Positions 47,549 to 56,223 of a DNA stretch of 64,000 bases are shown one piece after another; position 1 is the first letter of the stretch, and each line of letters begins with the position of its first letter. The stretch lies in contig JAQIBT010000012.1 of NCBI GenBank assembly GCA_027858915.1, positions 35,626 through 99,625 of the forward strand, given 5' to 3'. The DNA is from Salinisphaera sp. Lineage in GTDB: Bacteria > Pseudomonadota > Gammaproteobacteria > Nevskiales > Salinisphaeraceae. Made by a program: the position numbers and the translations under genes. The notes below the pieces were generated by a model. It saw only the letters and a list, made by a program, of their open reading frames with translations. It was not told where the DNA came from and did not search any database.

Positions 47549-48633
47549 GTCGGGCTCAGCCGCATATCTTGATCATGGCCGGCGGCACCGGTGGCCATGT
47601 ATTTCCGGCCCTGGCGGTTGCCCGGGTGCTGATCGCGCGTGGAGCGAGCGTGTCCTGGCTGGGCACATCAGCCGGCATCGAGGCACGTCTGGTACCTGCC
47701 GAAGGTCTGGCGCTGCATACGATCGATGTAGCCGGCCTGCGTGGCAAGCGGCTCACGACGCTGCTGGCGGCGCCCATGAAACTGGCGCGCGCCTGCGCCC
47801 AGGCGTTCTCACTGGTGCGTCGGCTGGATCCAGCGCTAGTGATCGGCATGGGTGGATTTGCCGCCGGGCCGGGCGGCCTGGCGGCTCGTTTGCAGGGTCG
47901 GCCATTGCTCATTCATGAACAGAACGCCGCCGCCGGTCTGACCAACCGTTTGTTGTCACGCATGGCCAGCACGATCCTGCAAGCGTTTCCCGATACGTTC
48001 CCGGCCGCGCGTTCACCAGAAACCGTTGGTAACCCGGTGCGTGCCGATATCCTGGCCCTGGCGGAACCGGGTGTGCGTTTCGCTGGCCGCGATGATGCCA
48101 TCCGCCTGCTGGTGCTGGGTGGCAGCGGCGGCGCGCTGGCGATCAACCAGCAGATTCCCGCAGCGCTCGCGCGGCTGCCGGCAGACCAGCGCCCGCAGGT
48201 TCGACACCAGGCCGGGAGCACGCTGGCTGCGGCCGAGGCCGCCTACGCCGAGCACGGTGTGTCGGCCCGGGTCAGCGTATTCATCGACGACATGGCCGAA
48301 GCCTATGCCTGGGCAGACCTGGTCATCTGCCGCAGTGGCGCGCTTACCGTGGCCGAACTGGCTGCCGCCGGTCTGGGAGCGCTGCTTATTCCCTATCCCT
48401 TCGCCGCCGACGATCATCAGCGCGCCAACGGCCAGTATCTGGTCGACGCTGGTGCTGCGCGCCTGATCCCGCAATCCGAACTGGACGATATGCGACTGGC
48501 CTGTGAGATCGCCGAACTGTGCCGCGATCGACAACAGCTGCTGGCGCGGGCGAATGCAGCGCGCGCTGCGGCCTGGCCACATGCGACGGACGATATTGTG
48601 GCTGCCTGCTATCGAACATTGGAGGCCGCATGA
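47545..48633 (+). CDS. murG: Lipid II synthase MurG (GlcNAc transferase)
   Basis: Peripheral inner-membrane GT28 enzyme that adds GlcNAc to lipid I. It has 362 aa, with the N-terminal GGTGGHVFPALAVA, GMGGFAAGPGGLAA, HEQNAAAGLTNR and the C-terminal LVICRSGALTVAELAAAGLGALLIPYPFAADDHQ (given here as family landmarks; read it in two parts). It overlaps ftsW and murC. Confidence 0.96.
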   Translation: MSRAQPHILIMAGGTGGHVFPALAVARVLIARGASVSWLGTSAGIEARLVPAEGLALHTIDVAGLRGKRLTTLLAAPMKLARACAQAFSLVRRLDPALVIGMGGFAAGPGGLAARLQGRPLLIHEQNAAAGLTNRLLSRMASTILQAFPDTFPAARSPETVGNPVRADILALAEPGVRFAGRDDAIRLLVLGGSGGALAINQQIPAALARLPADQRPQVRHQAGSTLAAAEAAYAEHGVSARVSVFIDDMAEAYAWADLVICRSGALTVAELAAAGLGALLIPYPFAADDHQRANGQYLVDAGAARLIPQSELDDMRLACEIAELCRDRQQLLARANAARAAAWPHATDDIVAACYRTLEAA

Positions 48634-50072
48634 ACGCTGCCACGCATCATCCGTCGAACGACTTCGAGCCGCTTACGCATCGCCCGATGCGACGGGTAAA
48701 GACGGTACACATGGTCGGCATCGGCGGGGTCGGCATGGCCGGTATCGCCCGGGTGCTGTTGAATCTGGGCTATCGGGTGACCGGCAGCGATGCCCGGGAA
48801 AGCGCCGCAACTCTTGCCCTGGTCGAACTGGGCGCTACCGTGCATATCGGCCATGCTGCGGCCCACGCCGCCGCCGCCGATGTGGTGGTGGTCTCTACTG
48901 CGGTGGCCAATGACAATCCGGAAGTGGTATCGGCCCACAAGCGTCTGGTGCCGGTGGTCCGGCGCGCCGAGATGCTGGCGGAGTTGATGCGATTCCGCTA
49001 CGGCATCGCGGTGGCGGGCACCCACGGCAAGACGACCACCACCAGTCTGGTCGCGTCGGTACTGGCCGACGGCGACCTGGATCCTACGTTCATTGTTGGC
49101 GGCAGGGTCCTGGGCACAAACTCCAATGCGCGTCTGGGCGAGGGTCCGTATCTGGTTGCCGAGGCCGACGAGTCGGATGCGTCGTTTTTGTTCCTGACGC
49201 CGATGATGGCGATCGTCACCAATATTGATGCCGATCATCTGGAGACCTACGGCGGGCAGTTCTCCAAGTTGACGGAAGCCTTTGTCGAGTTTCTCCATCA
49301 TCTGCCGTTCTACGGGCTGGCGGTGCTGTGCGTCGATGATCCAGTCGTGCGCTCGATCCTGCCGGACGTCGGCCGGCCGATCATTACCTACGGCATCGAG
49401 CACGCGGCGGATTTCCGCGCCGAGAATCTCGTATTCGACGGCACCGGCACGCGCTTCACGCTGCAGCATAACGGTGATGCCGGTGTCGATGTCCATCTGA
49501 ACCTGCCGGGCCGCCACAACGTCCTGAACGCGCTGGCCGCCGTGGCCGTGGCTCATGAACTGGGCGTCGATATGCCGGCAATTGGCGCCAGTCTGTCGCA
49601 GTTCGCGGGCATTCACCGGCGCTGCGAAGTCCACGGCGAGATAACACTCGGCGACAAACAGGTGCTGCTGGTCGACGACTACGGCCATCATCCACGCGAA
49701 GTCGCCAGCACGATTTCGGCCGTGCGGGGTGCCTGGCCGGATCGACGTCTGGTCGTGGTGTTCCAGCCGCATCGATTCACCCGCACGCGCGATCTGTACG
49801 ACGACTTCTGTCAGGTGCTTGCCGATCTGGACGTGCTGGTGCTGTGTGAGGTGTATGCCGCCGGCGAAGCGCCAATCGTTGGCGCGGACGGCCGCGCGCT
49901 GGCGCGCGGCGTACGCGCACGCGGGCTGGTCGATCCCGTGTTCGTTGACGAGTTGCAGAATCTGACACACGTCTTGCCGGGCGTGGTCATGGACGGCGAC
50001 GTCGTCCTGACGCTTGGCGCCGGTGATATCGGCGGGCTGGCGCGCGAGCTGGCGGCGGGAGCGTGCCGATGA
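48630..50072 (+). CDS. murC: UDP-MurNAc:L-alanine ligase MurC
   Basis: Adds L-Ala to UDP-MurNAc. It has 480 aa, with the Rossmann start VHMVGIGGVGMAGIA, ATP site VAGTHGKTTTTS and late DDYGHHPREVASTI. About 25 residues precede the usual start. In most relatives murB and ddlB follow; here only 105 bp separate murC from ftsQ. Confidence 0.96.
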   Translation: MNAATHHPSNDFEPLTHRPMRRVKTVHMVGIGGVGMAGIARVLLNLGYRVTGSDARESAATLALVELGATVHIGHAAAHAAAADVVVVSTAVANDNPEVVSAHKRLVPVVRRAEMLAELMRFRYGIAVAGTHGKTTTTSLVASVLADGDLDPTFIVGGRVLGTNSNARLGEGPYLVAEADESDASFLFLTPMMAIVTNIDADHLETYGGQFSKLTEAFVEFLHHLPFYGLAVLCVDDPVVRSILPDVGRPIITYGIEHAADFRAENLVFDGTGTRFTLQHNGDAGVDVHLNLPGRHNVLNALAAVAVAHELGVDMPAIGASLSQFAGIHRRCEVHGEITLGDKQVLLVDDYGHHPREVASTISAVRGAWPDRRLVVVFQPHRFTRTRDLYDDFCQVLADLDVLVLCEVYAAGEAPIVGADGRALARGVRARGLVDPVFVDELQNLTHVLPGVVMDGDVVLTLGAGDIGGLARELAAGACR

Positions 50073-50191
50073 GCCGGTCATGGAGCATCTGCAACCGTCG
50101 GCGATGCGCGTACAGGATTTTCAAGAACAAGGGCGTGGCAGCCGCGGCGATCGCCGTCGGCGCCAGGGAGCACAGACATGAAATGGCTTGA
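50069..50191 (+). CDS. Short ORF bridging murC and ftsQ (40 aa), uncertain
   Basis: An ATG overlapping the murC stop opens a 40-codon frame that ends 14 bp inside ftsQ. The peptide is basic at first (SWSICNRRRCAYRIFKNKG) and then Ala-rich. It could be a translational-coupling leader for ftsQ, a scar from loss of murB and ddlB, or chance. I recognise no homology to either lost gene. Confidence 0.3.
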   Translation: MSRSWSICNRRRCAYRIFKNKGVAAAAIAVGAREHRHEMA

Positions 50192-50915
50192 TTCCAGAAG
50201 ACTAAGGGATGTGGTACTCGGCAGCGTGCTGGTCATGGGCGTGGCGGCCTGTACCTGGCAGGGGATCAAGCCGGATCAAACCGCCCCCCGTCGGTTGTAC
50301 ATCAGCGGCAAGAGCGCGCATGTCTCCGACCGGCAGATCGCCTCGATCGCCGCGCCTTATCTGAAGACGTCGTTTTTCGATGTCGATATCGCTGCGCTGC
50401 AGAAGAAACTTGCAAGCCAGCCCTGGCTCGCCGATGTGAATGTATCGAGGCGCTGGCCGGATGGCGTGCTCGTTCATGTGGATGAGCACAAGGCCGTGGC
50501 GTACTGGGGCACGAATGGAGTGCTGGGCGCTGATGGAAAGGTCTTTGTGCCGGATACACGCCCCGAGGGACTGGTGCAGCTCGACGGTCCGGCAGCCAGC
50601 GGCCAGAAAGTCTATGAACAATATCAGCAATTGTCCGGTATCCTCGTCGGTCATGGTGTGCATCTTGCGTCGCTGGCTCTGGACAGGCGGGGCGCCTGGA
50701 ATGCCCGCCTGGACAATGGGCTCGAGCTCAGGCTCGGGCGTGATCAACTGGCCGAACGCATGCGTCGCTTTGTGAATTTCGCGCTGGAAAAGAGCGCGGC
50801 ACAGCAGGCGTTGGCGTCGGCTGGCTATGTGGATTTGCGCTACAGCGACGGATTCGCGGTCGGTGGCAGCCGGACGGCAGCCATAACGCCTGCGCATCAG
50901 GAGAAGACGGGATGA
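50178..50915 (+). CDS. ftsQ: Cell division protein FtsQ
   Basis: Bitopic divisome protein, 245 aa. A short cytoplasmic part is followed by a membrane helix (about 11-28, VVLGSVLVMGVAACTW), a POTRA domain (RRLYISGKSAHVSDRQIASIA onward) and the beta domain (NVSRRWPDGVLVHVDEHKAVAYW). Its cytoplasmic tail of about 10 residues is short for FtsQ. AGGGAG precedes ATG 50178. It overlaps ftsA by 4 bp. Confidence 0.92.
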   Translation: MKWLDSRRLRDVVLGSVLVMGVAACTWQGIKPDQTAPRRLYISGKSAHVSDRQIASIAAPYLKTSFFDVDIAALQKKLASQPWLADVNVSRRWPDGVLVHVDEHKAVAYWGTNGVLGADGKVFVPDTRPEGLVQLDGPAASGQKVYEQYQQLSGILVGHGVHLASLALDRRGAWNARLDNGLELRLGRDQLAERMRRFVNFALEKSAAQQALASAGYVDLRYSDGFAVGGSRTAAITPAHQEKTG

Positions 50916-52147
50916 GCAAACGGCCTGAGAGGAACCTCATCGTCGGGCTGGATATCGGCACCTCTAAGGTGGCGTGTATCGTGGCCGAATCGAACAACGG
51001 CGAAGTTGAGATCATCGGCTTGGGCACGGCTCCGTCAAAGGGCATGAAAAAGGGCATGGTGGTGAACATCGAGGCGACCACCGACTCGATCCGACGTGCC
51101 GTCGAGGAAGCCGAACTGATGGCAGGTTGCCGCATTCAATCAGTGCACTGCGGCATCAGTGGCGCGCATGTGCGCTCGCTCAACTCACACGGCATCGTCG
51201 CCGTACGCAACAAGGAAGTGGCGGAATCCGATATCGAGCGCGTGATCGATGCCGCCTGCGCGGTCGCTATTCCTGCCGATCAGAAAATTCTGCATGTCCT
51301 GCCACAGGAATTCGCGGTCGACGATAACGAAGGTATTCAGGAACCGGTCGGCATGTCCGGCGTGCGCCTGGAAGCCAAGGTGCACATCGTCACGGGTGCT
51401 GTCACCTCGGCGCACAACATCCAGAAGTGCGTAGCGCGCTGTGGGTTGGAAGTCTCCAAGCTGACTCTCGAGCAGCTCGCCTCCAGTTATGCCGTGCTGA
51501 CTGATGATGAAAAGGATCTGGGTGTCGCGCTGGTGGACATCGGCGGCGGCACTTCGGATATCGCGGTATTCGTCAATGGCGCAATACGACACACGGCCGT
51601 GATTCCGATTGCGGGCGATCAAGTCACCAACGATATAGCGGTGGCCCTGCGGACGCCGACACAGCACGCCGAACAGATCAAGATTCGCTATGGCTGTGCG
51701 CTGCCCGAACTGATCGAAGACGACGACGCCATCGAGGTGCCCAGCGTGGGCGAGCGCCCACCGCGTCGGCTGTCACGCTACACGCTGGCCGAAGTCATCA
51801 AACCCCGCTACGAAGAACTGTTCATGCTGATCCACAAGGAGCTGGTACGGTCCGGCTTCGAGGATTTGCTGGCCGGTGGCGTGGTGATCACCGGTGGTTC
51901 TTCGAAGATGGAAGGGCTGACTGATCTGGCTGAAGAGGTCTTCCACATGTCGGTTCGACTCGGCACGCCACAGCGCGTCAAGGGACTGTCTGATGTGGTC
52001 AAGAACCCGATTCACGCTACCGGCGTCGGTCTGCTTGAATTCGGTAACCGGACCATGCCACGAGGCAGCATGGACCTGTCCCATGGTGATAACACCTTCG
52101 CGCAGGTGTGGGAGCGAATGAAGGCCTGGTTCCAAGGCAATTTTTAG
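50912..52147 (+). CDS. ftsA: Cell division protein FtsA
   Basis: Actin-like ATPase that tethers FtsZ to the membrane. It has 411 aa, with phosphate-1 motif IVGLDIGTSKVACIV, the 1C domain, VDIGGGTSDIAVF and GGVVITGGSSKMEGL. The last residues (FAQVWERMKAWFQ) form the amphipathic membrane-targeting helix. It starts 4 bp before the ftsQ stop. Confidence 0.97.
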   Translation: MSKRPERNLIVGLDIGTSKVACIVAESNNGEVEIIGLGTAPSKGMKKGMVVNIEATTDSIRRAVEEAELMAGCRIQSVHCGISGAHVRSLNSHGIVAVRNKEVAESDIERVIDAACAVAIPADQKILHVLPQEFAVDDNEGIQEPVGMSGVRLEAKVHIVTGAVTSAHNIQKCVARCGLEVSKLTLEQLASSYAVLTDDEKDLGVALVDIGGGTSDIAVFVNGAIRHTAVIPIAGDQVTNDIAVALRTPTQHAEQIKIRYGCALPELIEDDDAIEVPSVGERPPRRLSRYTLAEVIKPRYEELFMLIHKELVRSGFEDLLAGGVVITGGSSKMEGLTDLAEEVFHMSVRLGTPQRVKGLSDVVKNPIHATGVGLLEFGNRTMPRGSMDLSHGDNTFAQVWERMKAWFQGNF

Positions 52148-52234
52148 TGAACGCAAATTTCCGGGGACAATCCGTTCGAGACGCAAGACGGCGATGTTCC
52201 GGAAGGAAGAGCACGGCAACCACAGAGGTGCAAC

Positions 52235-53380
52235 ATGCCAGAAGTATTTGAATTTGCTGACTACAAGAACGCGCAAGCGGTAATCAAGGTCATCGGCGTC
52301 GGTGGCGGTGGCGGTAATACCGTCAACCAGATGGTCGCCGGTGGCATCAACGGCGTGGATTTTATCTGTGCCAATACGGACGCACAGCATCTTGAGCGGT
52401 GCAACGCTGATGTGCTTGTCCAGCTGGGGATAAACGTCACGCGCGGCCTGGGCGCCGGCGCAGATCCGGCCGTGGGCCGGCAGGCAGCCGAGGAAGATCG
52501 CGACCGTATCCGCGAGTCGATCGAAGGCGCCGACATGCTGTTCATCACTGCGGGCATGGGCGGTGGCACCGGCACCGGAGCGGCTCCCGTGGTCGCTGAG
52601 ATTGCCCGCGAGATGGGTATCCTGACGCTGGCCGTCGTGACCAAACCGTTTCCCTTCGAACGTGGCAAGCGCATGGAAGTCGCGCACAGAGGGATTGAGG
52701 AACTGGGTAACTTCGTCGATTCCCTGATTGTGATTCCGAACGAAAAACTGCTAACTGCGCTGGGCAAGGCGATTACCCTCAAGAGCGCTTTCCAGGCCGC
52801 CAACAACGTGCTGTACAACGCCGTGCAGGGTATCTCTGATCTAATTACCCGTCCCGGCATGCTTAACGTGGACTTTGCCGACGTGCGTCGCGTGATGTCG
52901 CTGCAGGGCATGGCCATGATGGGACGTGCCACCGCCAGCGGCGAAGATCGTGCGCGCGAGGCAGCGGAAGCTGCACTGGCCAGCCCGCTGCTGGACGATC
53001 TGTGTCTGCACGGGGCCCAGGGGCTGTTGGTCAACGTCACTGGTGACGAGAATCTGGGTATTCATGAGTTCCAGATTGTCAACGAGGTGGTGGCCGAGAT
53101 GGGCGGCGAGAACTGCGAAGTCATTATCGGCATGGCTGAGGATCCCGAGATGGGCGACGAGATCTGCGTCACGGTCGTCGCCACCGGCCTGGGCAGTCAG
53201 CCGGTAGAACGAGAAGCACCGCGTCCGCTCAAGCGCGACGCGGCCGGGCAGATGCGTTATGAAGACCTGGATCGTCCGACTGTGATCCGTCAATCGCCGC
53301 GTCCGGCGTCGCGAGAGAATTCGGCCGTCGATATGGACTACTTCGACGTGCCGGCTTTTCTGCGCAATCAAGCGGACTAG
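52235..53380 (+). CDS. ftsZ: Cell division protein FtsZ
   Basis: Tubulin-like GTPase that forms the division ring. It has 381 aa. The tubulin signature GGGTGTG is at 109-115, NTDAQHL near 47-53, and the T7 synergy-loop region NVDFADVRRVM. The C-terminal peptide DYFDVPAFLRNQAD, which binds FtsA and ZipA, follows a short variable linker of about 50 residues. It lies 87 bp after ftsA, in a leader with no strong hairpin. Confidence 0.97.
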   Translation: MPEVFEFADYKNAQAVIKVIGVGGGGGNTVNQMVAGGINGVDFICANTDAQHLERCNADVLVQLGINVTRGLGAGADPAVGRQAAEEDRDRIRESIEGADMLFITAGMGGGTGTGAAPVVAEIAREMGILTLAVVTKPFPFERGKRMEVAHRGIEELGNFVDSLIVIPNEKLLTALGKAITLKSAFQAANNVLYNAVQGISDLITRPGMLNVDFADVRRVMSLQGMAMMGRATASGEDRAREAAEAALASPLLDDLCLHGAQGLLVNVTGDENLGIHEFQIVNEVVAEMGGENCEVIIGMAEDPEMGDEICVTVVATGLGSQPVEREAPRPLKRDAAGQMRYEDLDRPTVIRQSPRPASRENSAVDMDYFDVPAFLRNQAD

Positions 53381-53383
53381 CAC

Positions 53384-53405
53384 GCAGGCGGCGGAAGCCG
53401 CCTGC
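53384..53405 (+). other. GC hairpin after ftsZ, no T run
   Basis: A perfect 9-bp stem (GCAGGCGGC / GCCGCCTGC) with a GGAA tetraloop, 4 bp after the ftsZ stop. It lacks a T run, so it may stabilise the mRNA 3' end or slow polymerase rather than terminate. Confidence 0.6.
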
Positions 53406-53630
53406 ATGAAGAGATGATCGATCGGCGGCAGCCGTGCGTCGCCGATCGCGTTTCCAGTCGTACTGTTTGGGGCGGCTTTATGCGCTGTCGTGCCGCGAAC
53501 GCCTATTGCCTTGAACGAATTAAGGCCAAATTAAGACAGCGCATATAAAGTGTCATCCGTAATGATGACAGGGGCATGACACGAGCCGTGTACATACACC
53601 CGGATGACGTCATCGACAGGGAAGACGACG

Positions 53631-54551
53631 ATGCTGAAACAACGTACATTGAAAAATGCTATCCGTGCGACAGGCGTGGGCCTTCATACCGGCCGTAAGG
53701 TCTGCATGACGCTAAAGCCGGCGCTTGCCAATCAGGGCATTGTATTTCGTCGTACTGACCTGACGCCGGCAGTGGATGTCCAGGCCAGCGCGTTTGGTGT
53801 GGGCGAGACGACGCTGGCCACTACCCTGGTGCAGGACGGGGTGCGTGTGCAGACGGTCGAGCACCTGCTATCGGCGATGGCTGGTCTCGGCATCGATAAC
53901 GCGGTTATTGAACTGTCGGCCGATGAATTGCCGATCATGGATGGCAGCGCCGGTCCTTTCGTGTTCTTGATTCAGTCGGCAGGTATCCAGGAACTGGATG
54001 CCCCCAAACGGTTCATCAAGATCTGTCGGCCCGTGGAAGTGACCGACGGTGACAAGTGGGCGCGTTTTGATCCGTTTGAAGGTTTCAAGGTCAGCTTCTG
54101 TATTGATTTTGATCATCCGGCGTTCGATTCCGAAACCCAGGCGGCCTCGGTCGACTTCTCCACCACGTCTTTCGTACGTGAAGTCAGCCGTGCTCGGACC
54201 TTCGGATTCATGCGCGATATCGAGCATCTGCGTTCCAATAATCTGGCTCGCGGTGGCAGTATGGACAACGCCGTAGTGCTCGATGATCACCGCGTGCTCA
54301 ACGCTGACGGCTTGCGCTACGATAACGAGTTTGTACGCCACAAGATTCTGGATGCCATCGGGGATCTGTACCTGCTCGGTTGCGGGCTGATAGGCAGTTA
54401 TTCCGGTTACAAGTCCGGCCATTCGCTCAATAATAAATTGTTGCGTTCGCTGCTGGGCGACAAGACAGCCTGGCAGGAAGTGACGTTCGACGACACCGAA
54501 GCCCTGCCGATTTCCTATATCAACGCGCGTCCAGCAACAGTGGCTGCCTGA
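53631..54551 (+). CDS. lpxC: UDP-3-O-acyl-GlcNAc deacetylase LpxC
   Basis: Zn-dependent, committed step of lipid A synthesis. It has 306 aa, with the zinc ligand His78 in [13 protein letters not shown], the central [11 protein letters not shown], and [15 protein letters not shown] with [10 protein letters not shown], which carry the other zinc ligand and the catalytic His. ATG 53631 has GGGAAG upstream; an upstream in-frame ATG at 53604 is less likely. The 250-bp gap from ftsZ is AT-rich in its middle and probably has a promoter. Confidence 0.97.
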   Translation: MLKQRTLKNAIRATGVGLHTGRKVCMTLKPALANQGIVFRRTDLTPAVDVQASAFGVGETTLATTLVQDGVRVQTVEHLLSAMAGLGIDNAVIELSADELPIMDGSAGPFVFLIQSAGIQELDAPKRFIKICRPVEVTDGDKWARFDPFEGFKVSFCIDFDHPAFDSETQAASVDFSTTSFVREVSRARTFGFMRDIEHLRSNNLARGGSMDNAVVLDDHRVLNADGLRYDNEFVRHKILDAIGDLYLLGCGLIGSYSGYKSGHSLNNKLLRSLLGDKTAWQEVTFDDTEALPISYINARPATVAA

Positions 54552-54583
54552 CGAAATTAAGCGTTCGCGCCATAGCAGAGCGT

Positions 54584-54611
54584 AGCCGACGTCCGCGGAT
54601 GTCGGCTTTTC
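54584..54611 (+). terminator. Rho-independent terminator after lpxC
   Basis: A 10-bp stem from AGCCGACGTC and GATGTCGGCT with a CGCG loop, including one G-T pair, followed by TTTTCTC. It ends the dcw cluster. Confidence 0.85.
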
Positions 54612-54732
54612 TCATTGGGCCCGGTGCGCCGTCGTATGAGGCCCAACAGGTCCTGGGAGCGGATCCTTGGGCCGCAAAAGCTGGCCATCAATGACTCGGC
54701 GCATTCTTTCGATCCGCTTTGCGCAATCGCTG

Positions 54733-54761
54733 TTGACACGTATTCGCATTCGCGTTCTAAT
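54733..54761 (+). promoter_or_regulatory. Probable bfd promoter
   Basis: TTGACA (54733-54738) and TCTAAT (54756-54761) with 17-bp spacing. A strong GGAGG ribosome site follows at about 54770. I see no convincing Fur box. Confidence 0.55.
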
Positions 54762-54780
54762 AAGTGCCGGAGGTAATGCC

Positions 54781-55008
54781 ATGTACGTTTGCGTGTGCAA
54801 CGCGGTCACGGATTGTCAAATCCGCGAAGCTTTTTGTGAAGGCGCCTGCAGCATGCGAATGCTGCGCGAGAAACTGGGCGTCGCCGGGTGTTGCGGTCGA
54901 TGCGCGCCCTGTGCCAAGGACGTCCTGGCCAAGTGCCGGCAGGAGTTCGTGCGCCAACAATCGCAGTCGTCCGAAACCGTGTTTGAACCGCTGGTCGCCA
55001 CCGGTTGA
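54781..55008 (+). CDS. bfd: Bacterioferritin-associated ferredoxin Bfd
   Basis: A [2Fe-2S] protein that reduces the iron core of bacterioferritin to release Fe2+. It has 75 aa. The cluster ligands are Cys4, Cys6, Cys38 and Cys41 (CVC ... CCGRC), the Bfd spacing. ATG 54781 follows a GGAGG site; the ORF is open upstream but without merit. It is 98 bp upstream of bfr, its partner. Confidence 0.95.
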   Translation: MYVCVCNAVTDCQIREAFCEGACSMRMLREKLGVAGCCGRCAPCAKDVLAKCRQEFVRQQSQSSETVFEPLVATG

Positions 55009-55106
55009 TCGGATATGACTCGGCTTTACAGGAACCATCCTGCGTTGTAAGCCCGGAGGCGGTCGGCTAACCTCTCGTCCGATATCAGTCGACAACAGGA
55101 TCAGTC

Positions 55107-55607
55107 ATGAAAGGCGACGCAAGCGTTATCAAGTGTTTGCAGGAAGCTCTAAAGCTGGAGCTGACGGCAATCAACCAGTATTTTCTGCATGCGCGTATCT
55201 ACGAGGATATGGGCATCTTCGAGCTCGGAAAGAAGGAGTATCAGGAATCGATCGAGGAAATGCAGCACGCAGACCGTTTCATCAAGCGCATCCTGTTTCT
55301 CGACGCGCTGCCCAACCTGCAGGATCTGGGTAAGCTGCGCATCGGTGAGAATCCCCAGGAAATGCTCGAGTGCGATCTGGCTGCCGAATACGAAGGCCAC
55401 GCGCACTACAAGGCGGCGGTCAAGGTCTGCGAAGAAGCCGGCGACTATGCGACGCGGGAGCTTTTTGCCGAGATCCTCGCTGAAGAAGAAGAACATATCG
55501 ACTTCATCGAGACTCAGCTGGGTCTGATCAAGACCTTGGGCGAAGCCAACTTCCTCCAGTCGCAGACCGGTACCGAGATCAATCAGACGCCCGATACAGG
55601 CGAATAG
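55107..55607 (+). CDS. bfr: Bacterioferritin
   Basis: Haem-containing 24-mer iron store of 166 aa subunits. The ferroxidase ligands Glu18, Glu51, His54, Glu94 and a later EEEEH are present, Tyr25 as well, and the haem axial Met52 (EEMQH). The tail after about residue 150 is slightly longer than in E. coli Bfr. AGGA precedes the ATG. A terminator follows. Confidence 0.96.
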   Translation: MKGDASVIKCLQEALKLELTAINQYFLHARIYEDMGIFELGKKEYQESIEEMQHADRFIKRILFLDALPNLQDLGKLRIGENPQEMLECDLAAEYEGHAHYKAAVKVCEEAGDYATRELFAEILAEEEEHIDFIETQLGLIKTLGEANFLQSQTGTEINQTPDTGE

Positions 55608-55654
55608 CCAACCAACCACGGCGCCGGATGAAACGGCCAGCCGCCCTGATCAAG

Positions 55655-55678
55655 CCCGCCTGCCACGGCGGGTTTTTT
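55655..55678 (+). terminator. Rho-independent terminator after bfr
   Basis: Stem CCCGCC / GGCGGG with a 6-nt loop and six T, 48 bp after the bfr stop. Confidence 0.85.
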
Positions 55679-55697
55679 CATCGCTATCAATCGGCTG

Positions 55698-56123
55698 TCA
55701 GAATGGTTTGACTACGGCCAGGATCACAATCAGCACGAGGAAAACTGACGGCACTTCATTCATCAGCCTGAAGAAACGTGAGCCATGTACGTTACGACCC
55801 TCGCGGAATTTCCTGACCTGCGTTTGGCACCATCCGTGGTAGCCCAGCAGTAGCAGAACCAGGAACAGCTTGGCGTGCATCCAGCCGTTATGAGCGAACC
55901 AGCCCATGCCAAACAGGCTGAGCATCCAGACGCCGCAGACGATGGTCAGCACGGCGGCGATCGACATCAGAATCGACAGCCGTTTTTCCATGATGCAGAA
56001 ACGATCGTGGCTGATCGTATCCGTTGTATCGGCGTGGTAGACGAACAGCCGCGGCAGATAGAACAGGCCGGCGAACCAGGCCGTGAAGAAAATAATGTGA
56101 AAGGCTTTGAGCCAGAGCAGCAT
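55698..56123 (-). CDS. hemJ: Protoporphyrinogen IX oxidase HemJ
   Basis: Membrane enzyme that oxidises protoporphyrinogen IX to protoporphyrin IX in haem synthesis. It has 141 aa and four membrane helices. The family start LLWLKAFHIIFFTAWFAGLFYLPRLFVYH has the conserved haem-ligand-type His, and EKRLS and HAKL are later landmarks. I chose ATG 56123, with GGAG upstream. The frame is open to 56261, overlapping the ClC gene. Confidence 0.93.
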   Translation of the reverse strand: MLLWLKAFHIIFFTAWFAGLFYLPRLFVYHADTTDTISHDRFCIMEKRLSILMSIAAVLTIVCGVWMLSLFGMGWFAHNGWMHAKLFLVLLLLGYHGWCQTQVRKFREGRNVHGSRFFRLMNEVPSVFLVLIVILAVVKPF

Positions 56124-56223
56124 GAACAACTCCGTGGACCGGGAATGATGGGTCGGCCAGTGCGACCGCCGCTGCCATTGTACGCAAGCACATGGCTGGC
56201 CGCGTGACACCATCACCATCGGC

